NCBI GenBank assembly: GCA_016869535.1
Contig: VGDX01000014.1
Span: 1-64,000 of the forward strand
DNA: 64,000 nt
Direction of reading: 5' to 3'
Source of the DNA: Alphaproteobacteria bacterium
GTDB taxonomy: Bacteria; Pseudomonadota; Alphaproteobacteria; Rhizobiales; Methyloligellaceae
Shown here: in pieces, positions 55,984-64,000 of the stretch
Numbering within the stretch: the stretch's first letter is position 1
How the letters are laid out: every line of letters starts with the position of its first letter
Program-made: the position numbers and the translations under genes
The notes under the pieces: generated by a model
Database searches by the model: none
What the model saw: only the letters and a program-made list of their open reading frames with translations
What the model was told of the DNA's origin: nothing

Positions 55984-56416
55984 CGGCCGTAAGGACACTT
56001 TCGAATCCATCCAAGCGATCGGGTTTTCGGAAATGGTGGCCGGCCGAAGCGCAGCGCTAACGAGGAGGCCACTCAGCCGCGCTCCGGCCAGCCGAACCCT
56101 ACGGACCCAGGAGATGCGGCGGACCTGAGCATTCCGCAGGGTTATCTCTTGCAGGAGGGAAATCGTTTCCGGGGGGCGATCAAGTCACGGGTCGCCGCCC
56201 TGCACCCGTAAGTCCCTCCCAAAGCCAATCCGTCAAAGCATAAAACCGTGCGTCAATGCACGAAAACAATGCACGTTATTATCTTCATACGACAAATTGC
56301 TAGGTTTTGTAAACCCTTAACCTTAGGCCTTCAGTAACCATGTCAAGTATGAAGGCGCTCTCTACACAGGCTCCGGGCAGTCACTAGGTAGCGATTCGCG
56401 AGGTCAAGCTCTCGCG
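55984..56416. other. Intergenic region without a convincing gene
   Basis: The first half (to about 56215) is GC-rich with several short inverted repeats (for example GTGGCC with GGCCAC at about 56033-56080), possibly a non-coding transcript, but I match it to no known RNA. The second half (56220-56340) is AT-rich with the direct repeat CAATGCACG at 56254-56262 and 56267-56275 and an inverted pair ACAAA/TTTGT. It lies downstream of pleD and of rpmG, which converge here. Confidence 0.5.
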
Positions 56417-57790
56417 CTAGGCCGCATCGGCTACAACGCGGTTGCGCCCGTCGCGCTTGGCGCAATAAAGCGCCTGGTCGGCCCGTTTGAGCATGAGGTC
56501 GGGTGTGCCGTCGCCGAACTCGCGGGCCGCGACACCGACGCTCGCCGTCACCTGAAGCGTGCCGATGCGATCTCCGACATAGAAGGGTGAGGCGGCAATG
56601 CACTGCCTGAGGCGCTCGCCTACGAGATAAGCCTTGGAGAGGTCGGTATCGGGCATGACAACCACAAACTCCTCACCGCCGAGACGGCAGGCAAGATCGA
56701 GACCGCGAATGTTGCGGCGGATGCGCGCGGCGAACTCCCGCAACACCTTGTCACCGGCATCATGGCCGTAGCTGTCGTTGATTGCCTTGAAATAGTCGAT
56801 GTCGAGGACGAGCAGGGAGAGCGCCTTACTGCGCTCCACCGACTCCTGAAACAGCGTCTTCAGATGGCTCGTCATGTAGCGGCGGTTATGGAGGGCGGTG
56901 AGCGGATCGAGGATCGCCATTTCCACGGTCTCCTCCAGCCGGCTCCGCAAATGGTCGGTATAGCGCTTGCGCTTCACCTGGGTGCGCACCCGCGCCAAGA
57001 GCTCGTTGGCATCGACCGGACGTACCGTATAATCGTTGACCCCGATATCGAGTCCCCTAAGCAGACGGCCGTCTTCATCAGGCTCGGTGATGATCATGAT
57101 CGGCAAATGCCTGATCCGATCGAGCGAGCGGATTTGCGAGCAGAGACGCAAGCCATCACTGCGCTTGAGACTTAGGCTCACGATCACCAGATCGAAATTG
57201 CCATCGGGGATGCGCAACAGCGCGCTCGGAGGATCGGACTCGTGTTCGACCTCATGCTCGTCCCCATTCAAGACATTGACAATGCGGTCAGCCGCACGGC
57301 CGCGATCTTCGACCAGGAGGATACGCGCTCTGCGTCCCGCCTGACCGAAGCTGTTACCGGTATCGGCTAAACCAAGCCGCTCCTCAGTCGAGGCGCGCAT
57401 CAGCATTTCGTCGGTCAGCATTTTAAGCCGGGCTAGATTCTTTACCCGCGTGATCAGGGCGAGATCGTCAACCGGCTTGGTGAGGAAATCATCGGCGCCC
57501 GCCATGAGCCCTTTCACGCGGTCGCCCGGCTGGTCGAGCGCGGTGACCATGATGACCGGTGTATGCTGGGTTGAGGGAGCGGCCTTCAGCCTGCGGCAGA
57601 CCTCGAATCCGTCCATCGCCGGCATCATCACGTCGAGCAGTACCACGTCGGCACGTTCCGAAGCACATATCTGGAGCGCTTCGCGGCCACTCCGCGCCGT
57701 GCGCACATCAAAATATTCGGACGTAAGCCACTTTTCGAGCAGCTTCACATTGGCATCGACGTCGTCGACGACCAGAACGCGCGCGGTCAT
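56417..57790 (-). CDS. pleD: PleD-type response regulator diguanylate cyclase
   Basis: 457 residues, REC-REC-GGDEF. The first receiver has the phospho-acceptor Asp in VVLLDVMMPAMDG. The second (about 155-275) has no acceptor at that position (LVIVSLSLKRSDG), an adaptor receiver as in Caulobacter PleD. The GGDEF domain has the active GGEEF loop and, five residues before it, RGLD, a product-inhibition I-site (RxxD). It makes c-di-GMP, controlling the motile-to-sessile transition. It follows divK by six bases; no PleC or DivJ is in the window. Confidence 0.94.
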   Translation of the reverse strand: MTARVLVVDDVDANVKLLEKWLTSEYFDVRTARSGREALQICASERADVVLLDVMMPAMDGFEVCRRLKAAPSTQHTPVIMVTALDQPGDRVKGLMAGADDFLTKPVDDLALITRVKNLARLKMLTDEMLMRASTEERLGLADTGNSFGQAGRRARILLVEDRGRAADRIVNVLNGDEHEVEHESDPPSALLRIPDGNFDLVIVSLSLKRSDGLRLCSQIRSLDRIRHLPIMIITEPDEDGRLLRGLDIGVNDYTVRPVDANELLARVRTQVKRKRYTDHLRSRLEETVEMAILDPLTALHNRRYMTSHLKTLFQESVERSKALSLLVLDIDYFKAINDSYGHDAGDKVLREFAARIRRNIRGLDLACRLGGEEFVVVMPDTDLSKAYLVGERLRQCIAASPFYVGDRIGTLQVTASVGVAAREFGDGTPDLMLKRADQALYCAKRDGRNRVVADAA

Positions 57791-57796
57791 GGCGAC

Positions 57797-58171
57797 CTAC
57801 CGTGCCTCGCCGATGAATTGCCTGACGGTGTCGAGGAATGTGGTGACTGAAATCGGCTTGGAGATATAGGCCTCGCAGCCACCAGCGCGGATGCGTTCCT
57901 CGTCGCCCTTCATCGCGAAGGCGGTGACCGCAACCACGGGAATCTCGCGGAGCTCATCGTCCTCCTTCAGCCATTTGGTCACTTCCAGCCCCGACACTTC
58001 CGGGAGTTGGATGTCCATGAGAATGAGATCGGGCCTGTGCTCGCGGGCGAGCGCCAAGGCCTCCATACCGTTGCGGGTCTGGAGCGTCCGATAGCCATGT
58101 GCGTCGAGGAGGTCATGGAAGAGCTTCATGTTGAGCTCGTTGTCCTCGACGATCAGAACGGTCTTGGTCAT
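57797..58171 (-). CDS. divK: Single-domain response regulator DivK
   Basis: 124-residue receiver protein: [20 protein letters not shown], Asp in [13 protein letters not shown], Thr in [13 protein letters not shown], Lys in YISKPIS. DivK controls polarity and, via DivL-CckA, CtrA activity in alphaproteobacteria. The ATG at 58171 is the family start; an ORF upstream to 58264 is open but atypical. The divK-pleD operon is conserved. Confidence 0.94.
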   Translation of the reverse strand: MTKTVLIVEDNELNMKLFHDLLDAHGYRTLQTRNGMEALALAREHRPDLILMDIQLPEVSGLEVTKWLKEDDELREIPVVAVTAFAMKGDEERIRAGGCEAYISKPISVTTFLDTVRQFIGEAR

Positions 58172-58384
58172 GGACCTCGGCCCAAGCGATTCGCCGGGCA
58201 TATGATCGGCCATCTCATAACGGGGCGCCATGGGGCTCGGTGTAGGCCTGACCCACCAGAACATCGCTGACTACTCCCCCGCTCCTACAAGAGGGGATTT
58301 CAGCGCAAACCCGTAACCAAACCCTTTAGAGGGGAGGTAAAAGCTTAGCGAAATGGCGATTTTCCGCGAGGCGGCGCGGAAAGG

Positions 58385-59245
58385 CTATTTGCACTCGCTG
58401 ACCTTGAGATACTCCAGCGACATCAGGGTGCCGTGGATAGAGAAATCGCCATAGTCGATGAGAAGATCGCGGCTTACGCCATTGGCATAGAGGCGGAAGT
58501 CGATCTGATAGCTCGGTGTCAGGTCGCCATCAGTCGATTCAAAGTAGCCGATCGAGACCGGCCACGATGCCATTTCAGTCAAACCTTTTTCCTTGGCTGC
58601 CTCTTCAAGCTTGGCATTGTCGGCGCCGGGCTCGACCGCCTTGCCGATCAGGGCCGTGGTTTCATAAATCTTCCGCCCTTTCTCCGACCCATCGTAGATT
58701 CTCGCCTGAACCAGCGTCTTGCCGGTAAGCGCGGCATCGATAAGCGCGAGGCTGTGCTGAGTTGGAAACATCACCTGGCCCGTCAGGTTCAACTCAGCAC
58801 GCGAGGGCTGGCTTAGCCTTACCTTGACCGCCGAATTCGGTGTCTCGCGCACCGCGCGGCCCATGGTGACGTCGCCGAGCTTGTCGTTCAGATATTGCGC
58901 CGATTGAAAGCGGAAGGTCTGACCGTCGCTCTGCTCCCAGGTGGAAGACCGCAGATCGGTCATGTTGATCTGCCCCTGCGAGTCGGTCATTTGCGTGACC
59001 ATGCGCATATTCAGGGAATAGCCGTCGCACTCCGAGCCGGTGAACTCGAACACCATGCGCCCATCGATGCCTGTGACGCCGGAGGCCGAGCGGGCATCGT
59101 CCAGCGTCATCTCATAGACGGCGCGGTGAGGGGTTAGCTTGTTCGGCTCCTTGGCCGCAAAGGCCATTGCCTCGCCAGGAAAACCCCCGCTCAAGAGAGA
59201 CCCGGCAGCCAGCCCCAGAACCAGACTCCGGACCAGACCGATCAT
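58385..59245 (-). CDS. EipB-like periplasmic envelope protein (DUF1849)
   Basis: 286 residues. Signal peptide (LVRSLVLGLAAGSLLSGG, ending AMAFAA), then a DUF1849 beta-spiral: TPHRAVYEMTLDDARS, GSECDGYSLNMRM, and the C-terminal GTLMSLEYLKVSECK. The two Cys in SECDG and SECK correspond to the conserved disulfide described for Brucella EipB, which supports cell-envelope integrity. ATG 59245 has GGAG nine bases upstream. It is divergent from the RidA-like gene. Confidence 0.88.
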   Translation of the reverse strand: MIGLVRSLVLGLAAGSLLSGGFPGEAMAFAAKEPNKLTPHRAVYEMTLDDARSASGVTGIDGRMVFEFTGSECDGYSLNMRMVTQMTDSQGQINMTDLRSSTWEQSDGQTFRFQSAQYLNDKLGDVTMGRAVRETPNSAVKVRLSQPSRAELNLTGQVMFPTQHSLALIDAALTGKTLVQARIYDGSEKGRKIYETTALIGKAVEPGADNAKLEEAAKEKGLTEMASWPVSIGYFESTDGDLTPSYQIDFRLYANGVSRDLLIDYGDFSIHGTLMSLEYLKVSECK

Positions 59246-59400
59246 GTGACCCCGCTCCATTGCTTCCCTACGAGGGCGATTTTTCGCACCAACCGTCGAA
59301 CCCGGCAAGAGCCTCTCTTGGACAGTTGCGCCCGCTTGCGGCGGAAGCGGATTTGCTCAATGCTCAGGTACATAACGATTTTACATCTAAGGGAGAAGGC

Positions 59401-59865
59401 ATGGCCGGAGAGATCGAAGCACGGTTAAAGGCGCTCGACCTCGCCCTCCCCGAGGCAAAAGCAGGACTTGGCACCTATGTCCCGTTCCTCCATCTCGGCG
59501 GCCAGCTCTTCATATCAGGGCAGCTGCCCATGCAGGAGGGACAGGTCGTCTTTACTGGCAAGGTCGGCGCCGGGCTCGATATCGAAGCCGGGCAGAAAGC
59601 GGCCCGGCTCTGCGCCCTGAATATCCTGGCCCAGGCCAAGGCTGCGCTCGGCGATCTCGACCGGATTGTGCAGCTCATGCGCCTAAACGGCTTCGTCAAT
59701 GCCCCACCTGACTTTACCGATCACCCCAACGTGCTAAACGGCGCCTCCGATTTGATGGTCGAGATTCTTGGCAATAAGGGACGGCACACGCGTATCGCAC
59801 TTGGCTGCGCCAGCCTTCCACTCAACGCCGCGGTCGAAATCGATGCGATTTTTGCCATCGACTGA
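59401..59865 (+). CDS. RidA/YjgF-like protein
   Basis: 154 residues with the YjgF fold: YVPFLHLGGQLFISGQLPMQ, the Arg in HTRIALGCASLPLNAAVEID. RidA proteins hydrolyse reactive enamine/imine intermediates; this longer form is a paralogue whose substrate is unknown. AAGGGAGAAGGC precedes the ATG, an excellent SD. It is followed by the glycerophosphodiesterase gene after 18 bases. Confidence 0.88.
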   Translation: MAGEIEARLKALDLALPEAKAGLGTYVPFLHLGGQLFISGQLPMQEGQVVFTGKVGAGLDIEAGQKAARLCALNILAQAKAALGDLDRIVQLMRLNGFVNAPPDFTDHPNVLNGASDLMVEILGNKGRHTRIALGCASLPLNAAVEIDAIFAID

Positions 59866-59883
59866 CAAAATGGCCGAGTCCCT

Positions 59884-60630
59884 GTGACAGGCGAACTCTA
59901 CTGGCTGAGGCGACCTTATGCGCATCGGGGCTTGCACGATGCAGCAAAGGGGATCACCGAAAATAGCGCCTCGGCGGTTCGTGCCGCCATGGGCAAGGGC
60001 TACGCCATCGAGGTGGATCTGCGCGCGGACGCCGCTCACATGCCAGTGGTCTTTCACGACGCGACGCTCGAACGGCTGACCGGGGAAAAAGGACCGGTCG
60101 CCGCGCGCGACGCTGAAACCTTATCTGCCATTCCCTTACGCGGCAGCACCGACACTATTTTATCCTTCGCGGAATTGCTTAAAACCGTCGAAGGCCGTGT
60201 GCCGCTTCTGCTCGAAGTCAAGAGCAACTGGTCGCGCGACGGCAAATTCGAGGCGAATATTGCCGCCGCACTCAAATCCTATCCGGGTCCCGTGGCGGTG
60301 ATGTCCTTCGACCCTTATTCGGTTGCAGCATTCCGAGAGACGGCGCCGACACTGCCCCGTGGCCTTGTGGCGTGTCGGTTCGAGGAAGCACGAGTCTGGC
60401 CGCATCTCACGCTTTGGCAGCGTTTTGCCATGCGGCATCTGCTCACCTCAGCCTTCACCTGGCCCCACTTCATCGCTTACGATATTGCCGCATTACCCGC
60501 GACGGCACCTCTCGCCGCGCGGTTCTTGTTCGGGCTGCCGTTGATCACCTGGACCGTGCGCACCAAGGAAGAGCGCGAGCGCGCACAGCGTTACGCCGAC
60601 GCCATGATCTTCGAAGGGATCGTGCCTTAA
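59884..60630 (+). CDS. Glycerophosphodiester phosphodiesterase
   Basis: 248-residue GDPD-family TIM barrel that hydrolyses deacylated phospholipids to glycerol-3-phosphate. Catalytic segment YAHRGLHDAAKGITENS, IEVDLRAD (metal), FHDATLERLTG, and LLLEVKS. No signal peptide, so cytoplasmic. GTG start. Called UgpQ-like in relatives. The operon goes on to a FemAB-like enzyme. Confidence 0.9.
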   Translation: MTGELYWLRRPYAHRGLHDAAKGITENSASAVRAAMGKGYAIEVDLRADAAHMPVVFHDATLERLTGEKGPVAARDAETLSAIPLRGSTDTILSFAELLKTVEGRVPLLLEVKSNWSRDGKFEANIAAALKSYPGPVAVMSFDPYSVAAFRETAPTLPRGLVACRFEEARVWPHLTLWQRFAMRHLLTSAFTWPHFIAYDIAALPATAPLAARFLFGLPLITWTVRTKEERERAQRYADAMIFEGIVP

Positions 60631-60632
60631 TC

Positions 60633-61832
60633 ATGGGCGACATCGAGAGACCGCCGAGCGAAGTACGCGATACGCGCGTAGTACGTGTCGTGCCGCGCAT
60701 CAGTGATGTCGCTGGTGCCGATTGGGACGCTTGCGCGAGCGGTAATACAGACTCAACACGTCATGGTAATCCTTTTATATTACACGCTTTTTTGCGAGCG
60801 TTAGAGGAGAGCGGATCGGCCTCACGCCACACCGGCTGGTTGCCGCAACACCTCCTCTTCGAGGACGGCGCGGGCGCGCTTCTTGCCTGCATGCCCTGTT
60901 ATCTGAAGGCGCATTCACAGGGCGAATATGTCTTCGACCATGGTTGGGCCGAGGCTTACGAGCGCGCGGGCGGGCACTACTACCCGAAACTGCAAGTCTC
61001 TGTCCCTTTCACGCCTGTCACCGGACGCCGTCTGCTTATCCGCAGGGGTGTAGATCGAACCGAATGCGAGACCATCCTGCTGCAAGCCGGTGCCACGCTC
61101 GTGAATGAGCTCGGCGTCTCTTCACTGCATATGACCTTTCTCACCCGCGATGAATGGGAGCTTGCCGGTCAGATCGGCTTTCTCAAGCGAACCGACCAGC
61201 AATTCCATTGGCGGAACGAAGGTTATGGCAGATTTGAAGATTTCCTCGATGCGCTTACCTCGCGCAAGCGCAAGGCGATCCGCAAGGAGCGGCGCGAGGC
61301 GCTTGGCGACGGGATCGAGATCGAATGGGTGACGGGACGCGATCTCACCGAAGCGCATTGGGATGCCTTCTTTGCCTTCTATCAGGAGACAGGCTCGCGC
61401 AAATGGGGCTCGCCCTATCTCAACCGGCGCTGTTTTAGCCTGATCGGCGAGACCTTGGCAGACCGCGTCCTGCTGATCATGGCCATGCGCGCTGGGCGCT
61501 ATGTTGCCGGCGCCCTAAATTTCATCGGCGGTGATACACTATACGGGCGCTACTGGGGTGGTATCGAGCACCATCCTCTCCTGCATTTCGAGGTCTGCTA
61601 CTATCAGGCCATCGACTTTGCGATTGCCCACAAGCTCGCTTGCGTCGAGGCCGGCGCGCAAGGTGCGCATAAGCTTACCCGCGGCTATTTACCGGTCGAG
61701 ACGTATAGTGCCCACTTTATCGCCGATCCGGGTCTGCGCCGGGCCGTCGCCGATTATCTCAGACGCGAGCGCCACGCGGTTGCACGGGAGGTCGCGCTGC
61801 TTGCCGAGGAATCGCCCTATAGGCGAGATTAA
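60633..61832 (+). CDS. FemAB-like/COG3146 GNAT acyltransferase
   Basis: 399 residues of the DUF482/COG3146 group, two tandem GNAT-like folds. GNPFILHAFLRALEESGSAS, YVFDHGWAEAYERAG, YYPKLQVSVPFTPVTG and LTRGYLPVETYSAHFI are family-typical. Often annotated as peptidoglycan biosynthesis or N-acetyltransferase; the true acceptor is unproven. ATG at 60633 lies two bases after the previous stop. It converges on the dodecin gene (one-base gap). Confidence 0.85.
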   Translation: MGDIERPPSEVRDTRVVRVVPRISDVAGADWDACASGNTDSTRHGNPFILHAFLRALEESGSASRHTGWLPQHLLFEDGAGALLACMPCYLKAHSQGEYVFDHGWAEAYERAGGHYYPKLQVSVPFTPVTGRRLLIRRGVDRTECETILLQAGATLVNELGVSSLHMTFLTRDEWELAGQIGFLKRTDQQFHWRNEGYGRFEDFLDALTSRKRKAIRKERREALGDGIEIEWVTGRDLTEAHWDAFFAFYQETGSRKWGSPYLNRRCFSLIGETLADRVLLIMAMRAGRYVAGALNFIGGDTLYGRYWGGIEHHPLLHFEVCYYQAIDFAIAHKLACVEAGAQGAHKLTRGYLPVETYSAHFIADPGLRRAVADYLRRERHAVAREVALLAEESPYRRD

Positions 61833-61833
61833 G

Positions 61834-62034
61834 TCAATCGAGCATGAACGAGATCTTGCCGTTGACCCGGTATTTCTTGATTTTCCCGTTCTCGACCGTG
61901 GCCTCGAAATTGTCGATCCAAATCGATTTGACATTGCGCACGGTCTGATTGGCCTTGTTCACCGCGAATTGGGCTGCATCCTCCCAGCTCTTGTCTGATT
62001 CTGCCAAAACTTCGATGACTTTCAGCATGGACAT
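61834..62034 (-). CDS. Dodecin
   Basis: 66-residue flavin-storage protein assembling as a dodecamer. MSMLKVIEVLAESDKSWEDA, AVNKANQTVRNVKSIWIDNF (Trp that stacks with flavin), and the end NGKISFMLD. ATG at 62034 has GAGGAG six bases upstream; an upstream ATG at 62055 lacks one. Convergent with the FemAB-like gene. Confidence 0.9.
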   Translation of the reverse strand: MSMLKVIEVLAESDKSWEDAAQFAVNKANQTVRNVKSIWIDNFEATVENGKIKKYRVNGKISFMLD

Positions 62035-62150
62035 GGCACTCTCCTCGGCTGACATATCAGGGATCTAAGTCCTGCCCCTCAGCTAACGAGCGATGCTACG
62101 CCCAGGCTTTGATGCTGATCAATGGGCGAAACTCGTCTATAGAGGCGCCC

Positions 62151-62576
62151 ATGGCCTACGACGAGAACAATGTCTTCGCCAAAATGCTGCGGGGCGAGAT
62201 CCCCTGCCACAAGCTTTACGAGGACGAGAATACACTCGCCTTCCTCGACATTATGCCGCGTTCTGAAGGCCACACGCTCGTCATCACCAAGGAGAAATCG
62301 CGCGATCTGTTCGACATATCACCCGAGGCGCTTGCCAAGCTCATGACGGTGGTGCAGACGCTCGCGCCGAAGATCCAGAAGGCGGTGGGCGCTGACGGCG
62401 TGCTGATCCAGCAATTCAACGGTGCTGCCGCCGGCCAGACCGTGTTCCACCTGCATGTCCACATCATGCCGCGCAAAGAGGGCGAGCCGCTCAAGCCCCA
62501 TGCCGGCAAGATGGAAGATCAGGCCAAGCTCGCCGCAACGGCCGATAAAATCAGGAAGACGCTTCCCTCCGCCTAA
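62151..62576 (+). CDS. HIT family (HinT-like) hydrolase
   Basis: 141-residue histidine-triad protein: MAYDENNVFAKMLRGEIPC, LAFLDIMPRSEGHTLVITK, and the triad FHLHVHIMPR. Acts on AMP-lysine-like or purine phosphoramidates. The ATG at 62151 is the family start; the frame opens at 62109 but the first 14 codons are not typical. It is followed by an MBL hydrolase gene after 17 bases. Confidence 0.92.
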   Translation: MAYDENNVFAKMLRGEIPCHKLYEDENTLAFLDIMPRSEGHTLVITKEKSRDLFDISPEALAKLMTVVQTLAPKIQKAVGADGVLIQQFNGAAAGQTVFHLHVHIMPRKEGEPLKPHAGKMEDQAKLAATADKIRKTLPSA

Positions 62577-62593
62577 CCAATCCTTTCCTTGGC

Positions 62594-63349
62594 ATGGACC
62601 TCACGCTCCTCGGCACCGGTGCTCCCCTTCATCCCAATCGCGCCATGACCGGGATGATCCTCACAGCACCCGGCTGTGCGCCGCTGCTGGTCGACACTTG
62701 CGGCGGTTTCGAACTGGCGCATCAGTTGAGCCGCGTGGGCTTCGAGCGCGAGGCCTTCCGCGCCGTCATTGTCACGCATCGCCATCTCGACCATTCCGGC
62801 GGACTGCTTGACCTGTTCTTGGCGCGCATCCCGCTCGAGATTTACGCCCTGCCCGATACGCATGACGGTATCGTCGGCATGACCAACGCCAGTTTTCCGG
62901 AATGGGACCTGAATTCAGAAATCGTGAGACACGAGGTCGTTCACGGCGCTGCACGCGATATTGCCGGCTTCCAGGTCGAATTCTTCCAAGCCGAGCACCG
63001 GGTGCCAACACTTGGCGTTCGCATCTCGCACGGAGGCAGCACCTTCGCCTTCAGCGCCGACACGCTTCCTTGTGAAACGATCGTCGCCGCGGCGCGAAAT
63101 GCCGATCTCTTCCTTTGCGATACGCTTTGCGCCGAGCTCGATGGCGACGGGGCCGTCAACCGCGCCCGCTCCACCATGCATGCGACGGCGAGAGAGGCTG
63201 CGGAGATGGCCACCGAAGCAGGCGCCCGTGCCCTCGCCTGTACGCATCTTGCCCGCTTTGCCGACCCGGCCAATATCCTCGCCGAGGCAACCGAGCATTT
63301 CACCGGTGCCGTCTCGGTGGCTGAGGATGGCGCCTGTTACCGAATCTAG
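62594..63349 (+). CDS. MBL-fold metallohydrolase, RNase Z-like
   Basis: 251 residues. MDLTLLGTGAPLHPNRAM, metal motif THRHLDHSGG, FSADTLPCETIV, and ACTHLARF. This is a shorter member related to RNase Z and arylsulfatase-type MBL proteins; no exosite loop is apparent, so tRNA processing is not assured. Adjacent to the HIT gene on the same strand and convergent with clpA. Confidence 0.85.
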   Translation: MDLTLLGTGAPLHPNRAMTGMILTAPGCAPLLVDTCGGFELAHQLSRVGFEREAFRAVIVTHRHLDHSGGLLDLFLARIPLEIYALPDTHDGIVGMTNASFPEWDLNSEIVRHEVVHGAARDIAGFQVEFFQAEHRVPTLGVRISHGGSTFAFSADTLPCETIVAAARNADLFLCDTLCAELDGDGAVNRARSTMHATAREAAEMATEAGARALACTHLARFADPANILAEATEHFTGAVSVAEDGACYRI

Positions 63350-63385
63350 AAAGTTGAGATAATCCCCGTTCCGGCCCGCAAGCAG

Positions 63386-64000
63386 CTATTTCGAGCCGAG
63401 GGGCACCTTGGGCACGAGGCTCGAGCCGACCAGGCGGCGCGCCGGCACCCGGCGCGCGGTGCGCTTGGCGCGCGGCTTGGTTGGACCGGCTTTGCGTGCC
63501 GGCTTGTCGCCACCACTGCCCGGCCCGTCCCCGTCTGGATCGGTATCTTCCGGATCGCGTGGCCGGATCGGCGTGTCCGGCTTGATGTACTCGAAGGCGA
63601 GCGTTTTCTCGCCCTGCTTGTCCTCCACCAGCACGCGCACCGTGCCGCCTTCCTTCAGAGCGCCGAACAGGATTTCCTCGGCAAGCGGCTTCTTGATGTG
63701 CTCCTGGATCACGCGCGCAAGCGGGCGGGCGCCGAACTTGTCGTCGTAGCCCCGCTCGGCGAGCCAGGCGTTCGCTTCCTGCGTCAGCTCAATGGTGACG
63801 TTGCGGTCACCGAGCTGCGCTTCGAGCTGGAACACGAATTTCTCCACCACCTTGGCAATGATTTCCGGCGCGAGGCTCGCGAACGCAATGACCGCGTCAA
63901 GCCGGTTGCGGAACTCGGGCGAGAATAGCCGGTTGATCGCTTCCTCGTCGTCGCCGTCCCGCTTGGCGCGGTTGAAGCCGATCGCCGTTTTGGCAAGTTC
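63386..64000 (-). CDS. clpA: ATP-dependent Clp protease ATP-binding subunit ClpA (N-terminus beyond window)
   Basis: C-terminal 204 residues of the ClpA unfoldase that feeds ClpP. Present are the end of the second AAA+ module (FSPEFRNRLDAVIAFASL), the small domain (WLAERGYDDKFGARPLARVI, HIKKPLAEEILFG), and an unusually long tail of about 65 residues rich in Asp, Gly, Pro, Lys, Arg. ClpA tails are normally short, so the basic extension is notable. The frame is open at base 64000. Confidence 0.92.
   Translation of the reverse strand, partial: ELAKTAIGFNRAKRDGDDEEAINRLFSPEFRNRLDAVIAFASLAPEIIAKVVEKFVFQLEAQLGDRNVTIELTQEANAWLAERGYDDKFGARPLARVIQEHIKKPLAEEILFGALKEGGTVRVLVEDKQGEKTLAFEYIKPDTPIRPRDPEDTDPDGDGPGSGGDKPARKAGPTKPRAKRTARRVPARRLVGSSLVPKVPLGSK

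Noticed and set aside
56020..56215. Cobalamin-riboswitch-like GCCACT segment
   Set aside because: The other B12-riboswitch boxes are missing and no B12-related gene lies downstream.

Overview
This window is GC-rich chromosomal DNA of an alphaproteobacterium. Gene content and order point to the Hyphomicrobiales (Rhizobiales): fabD-fabG-acpP-fabF-mltG, rpsF-rpsR-DUF2232-rplI-dnaB, rlpA, dac-tmk-holB-metG-tatD, gatCAB, divK-pleD, and an EipB/DUF1849 protein. The genus cannot be fixed from what is visible. Most of the window is core genome. There is no IS element, prophage, integrase, rRNA or CRISPR array. The only RNA gene I can support is one tRNA-Ser(GCU).

Layout. 1-4.9 kb: fatty acid synthesis operon on the minus strand, running into mltG at the left edge. 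5.0-15.3 kb: a plus-strand run with an unknown secreted protein, ribosomal proteins S6, S18 and L9, DnaB, alanine racemase, RadA, CvpA, PurF and an SDR enzyme. 15.3-26.4 kb: an outer membrane protein, then a long minus-strand housekeeping run (RlpA, PBP5-type carboxypeptidase, thymidylate kinase, DNA polymerase III delta', MetRS, TatD, MBL hydrolase) with intergenic palindromic repeats. 26.5-38.7 kb: the most accessory part. It holds a TPR/beta-barrel outer membrane protein with a FecR-domain secreted protein, Hsp20-Lon, an AAC(3)-type acetyltransferase, an exported amidohydrolase, tRNA-Ser, and a cluster of small secreted or membrane proteins of unknown function. 39-49.9 kb: quinone oxidoreductase, GatCAB with a chorismate mutase inside the gene run, RuvX, a DsbB/DUF5993 pair, PyrB with a dihydroorotase-like partner, PlsY and DprA. 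50-64 kb: TopA, RNase R, DUF983, L33, PleD/DivK, EipB, a RidA-like protein, a glycerophosphodiesterase, a FemAB-like acyltransferase, dodecin, a HIT protein, an MBL hydrolase, and the 3' end of clpA.

The best candidate for a little-described system is the coupled pair at 26.56-29.81 kb. The first gene encodes a signal peptide, TPR repeats and a beta-barrel ending in Phe, the layout of Slam/type XI secretion (DUF560) translocators. Three bases later begins a Sec-exported protein with an N-terminal FecR domain, a proline-rich linker and a C-terminal region resembling TbpB-like Slam cargo barrels. Other points of interest are a PyrB partner that has lost the dihydroorotase metal ligands, a 51-residue DUF5993 protein paired with DsbB, a kinase whose C-terminus is encoded inside a palindromic repeat, and a periplasmic glutaredoxin.

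All calls come from reading the sequence and from knowledge of families. No database search was run. Where the start codon is uncertain this is stated.
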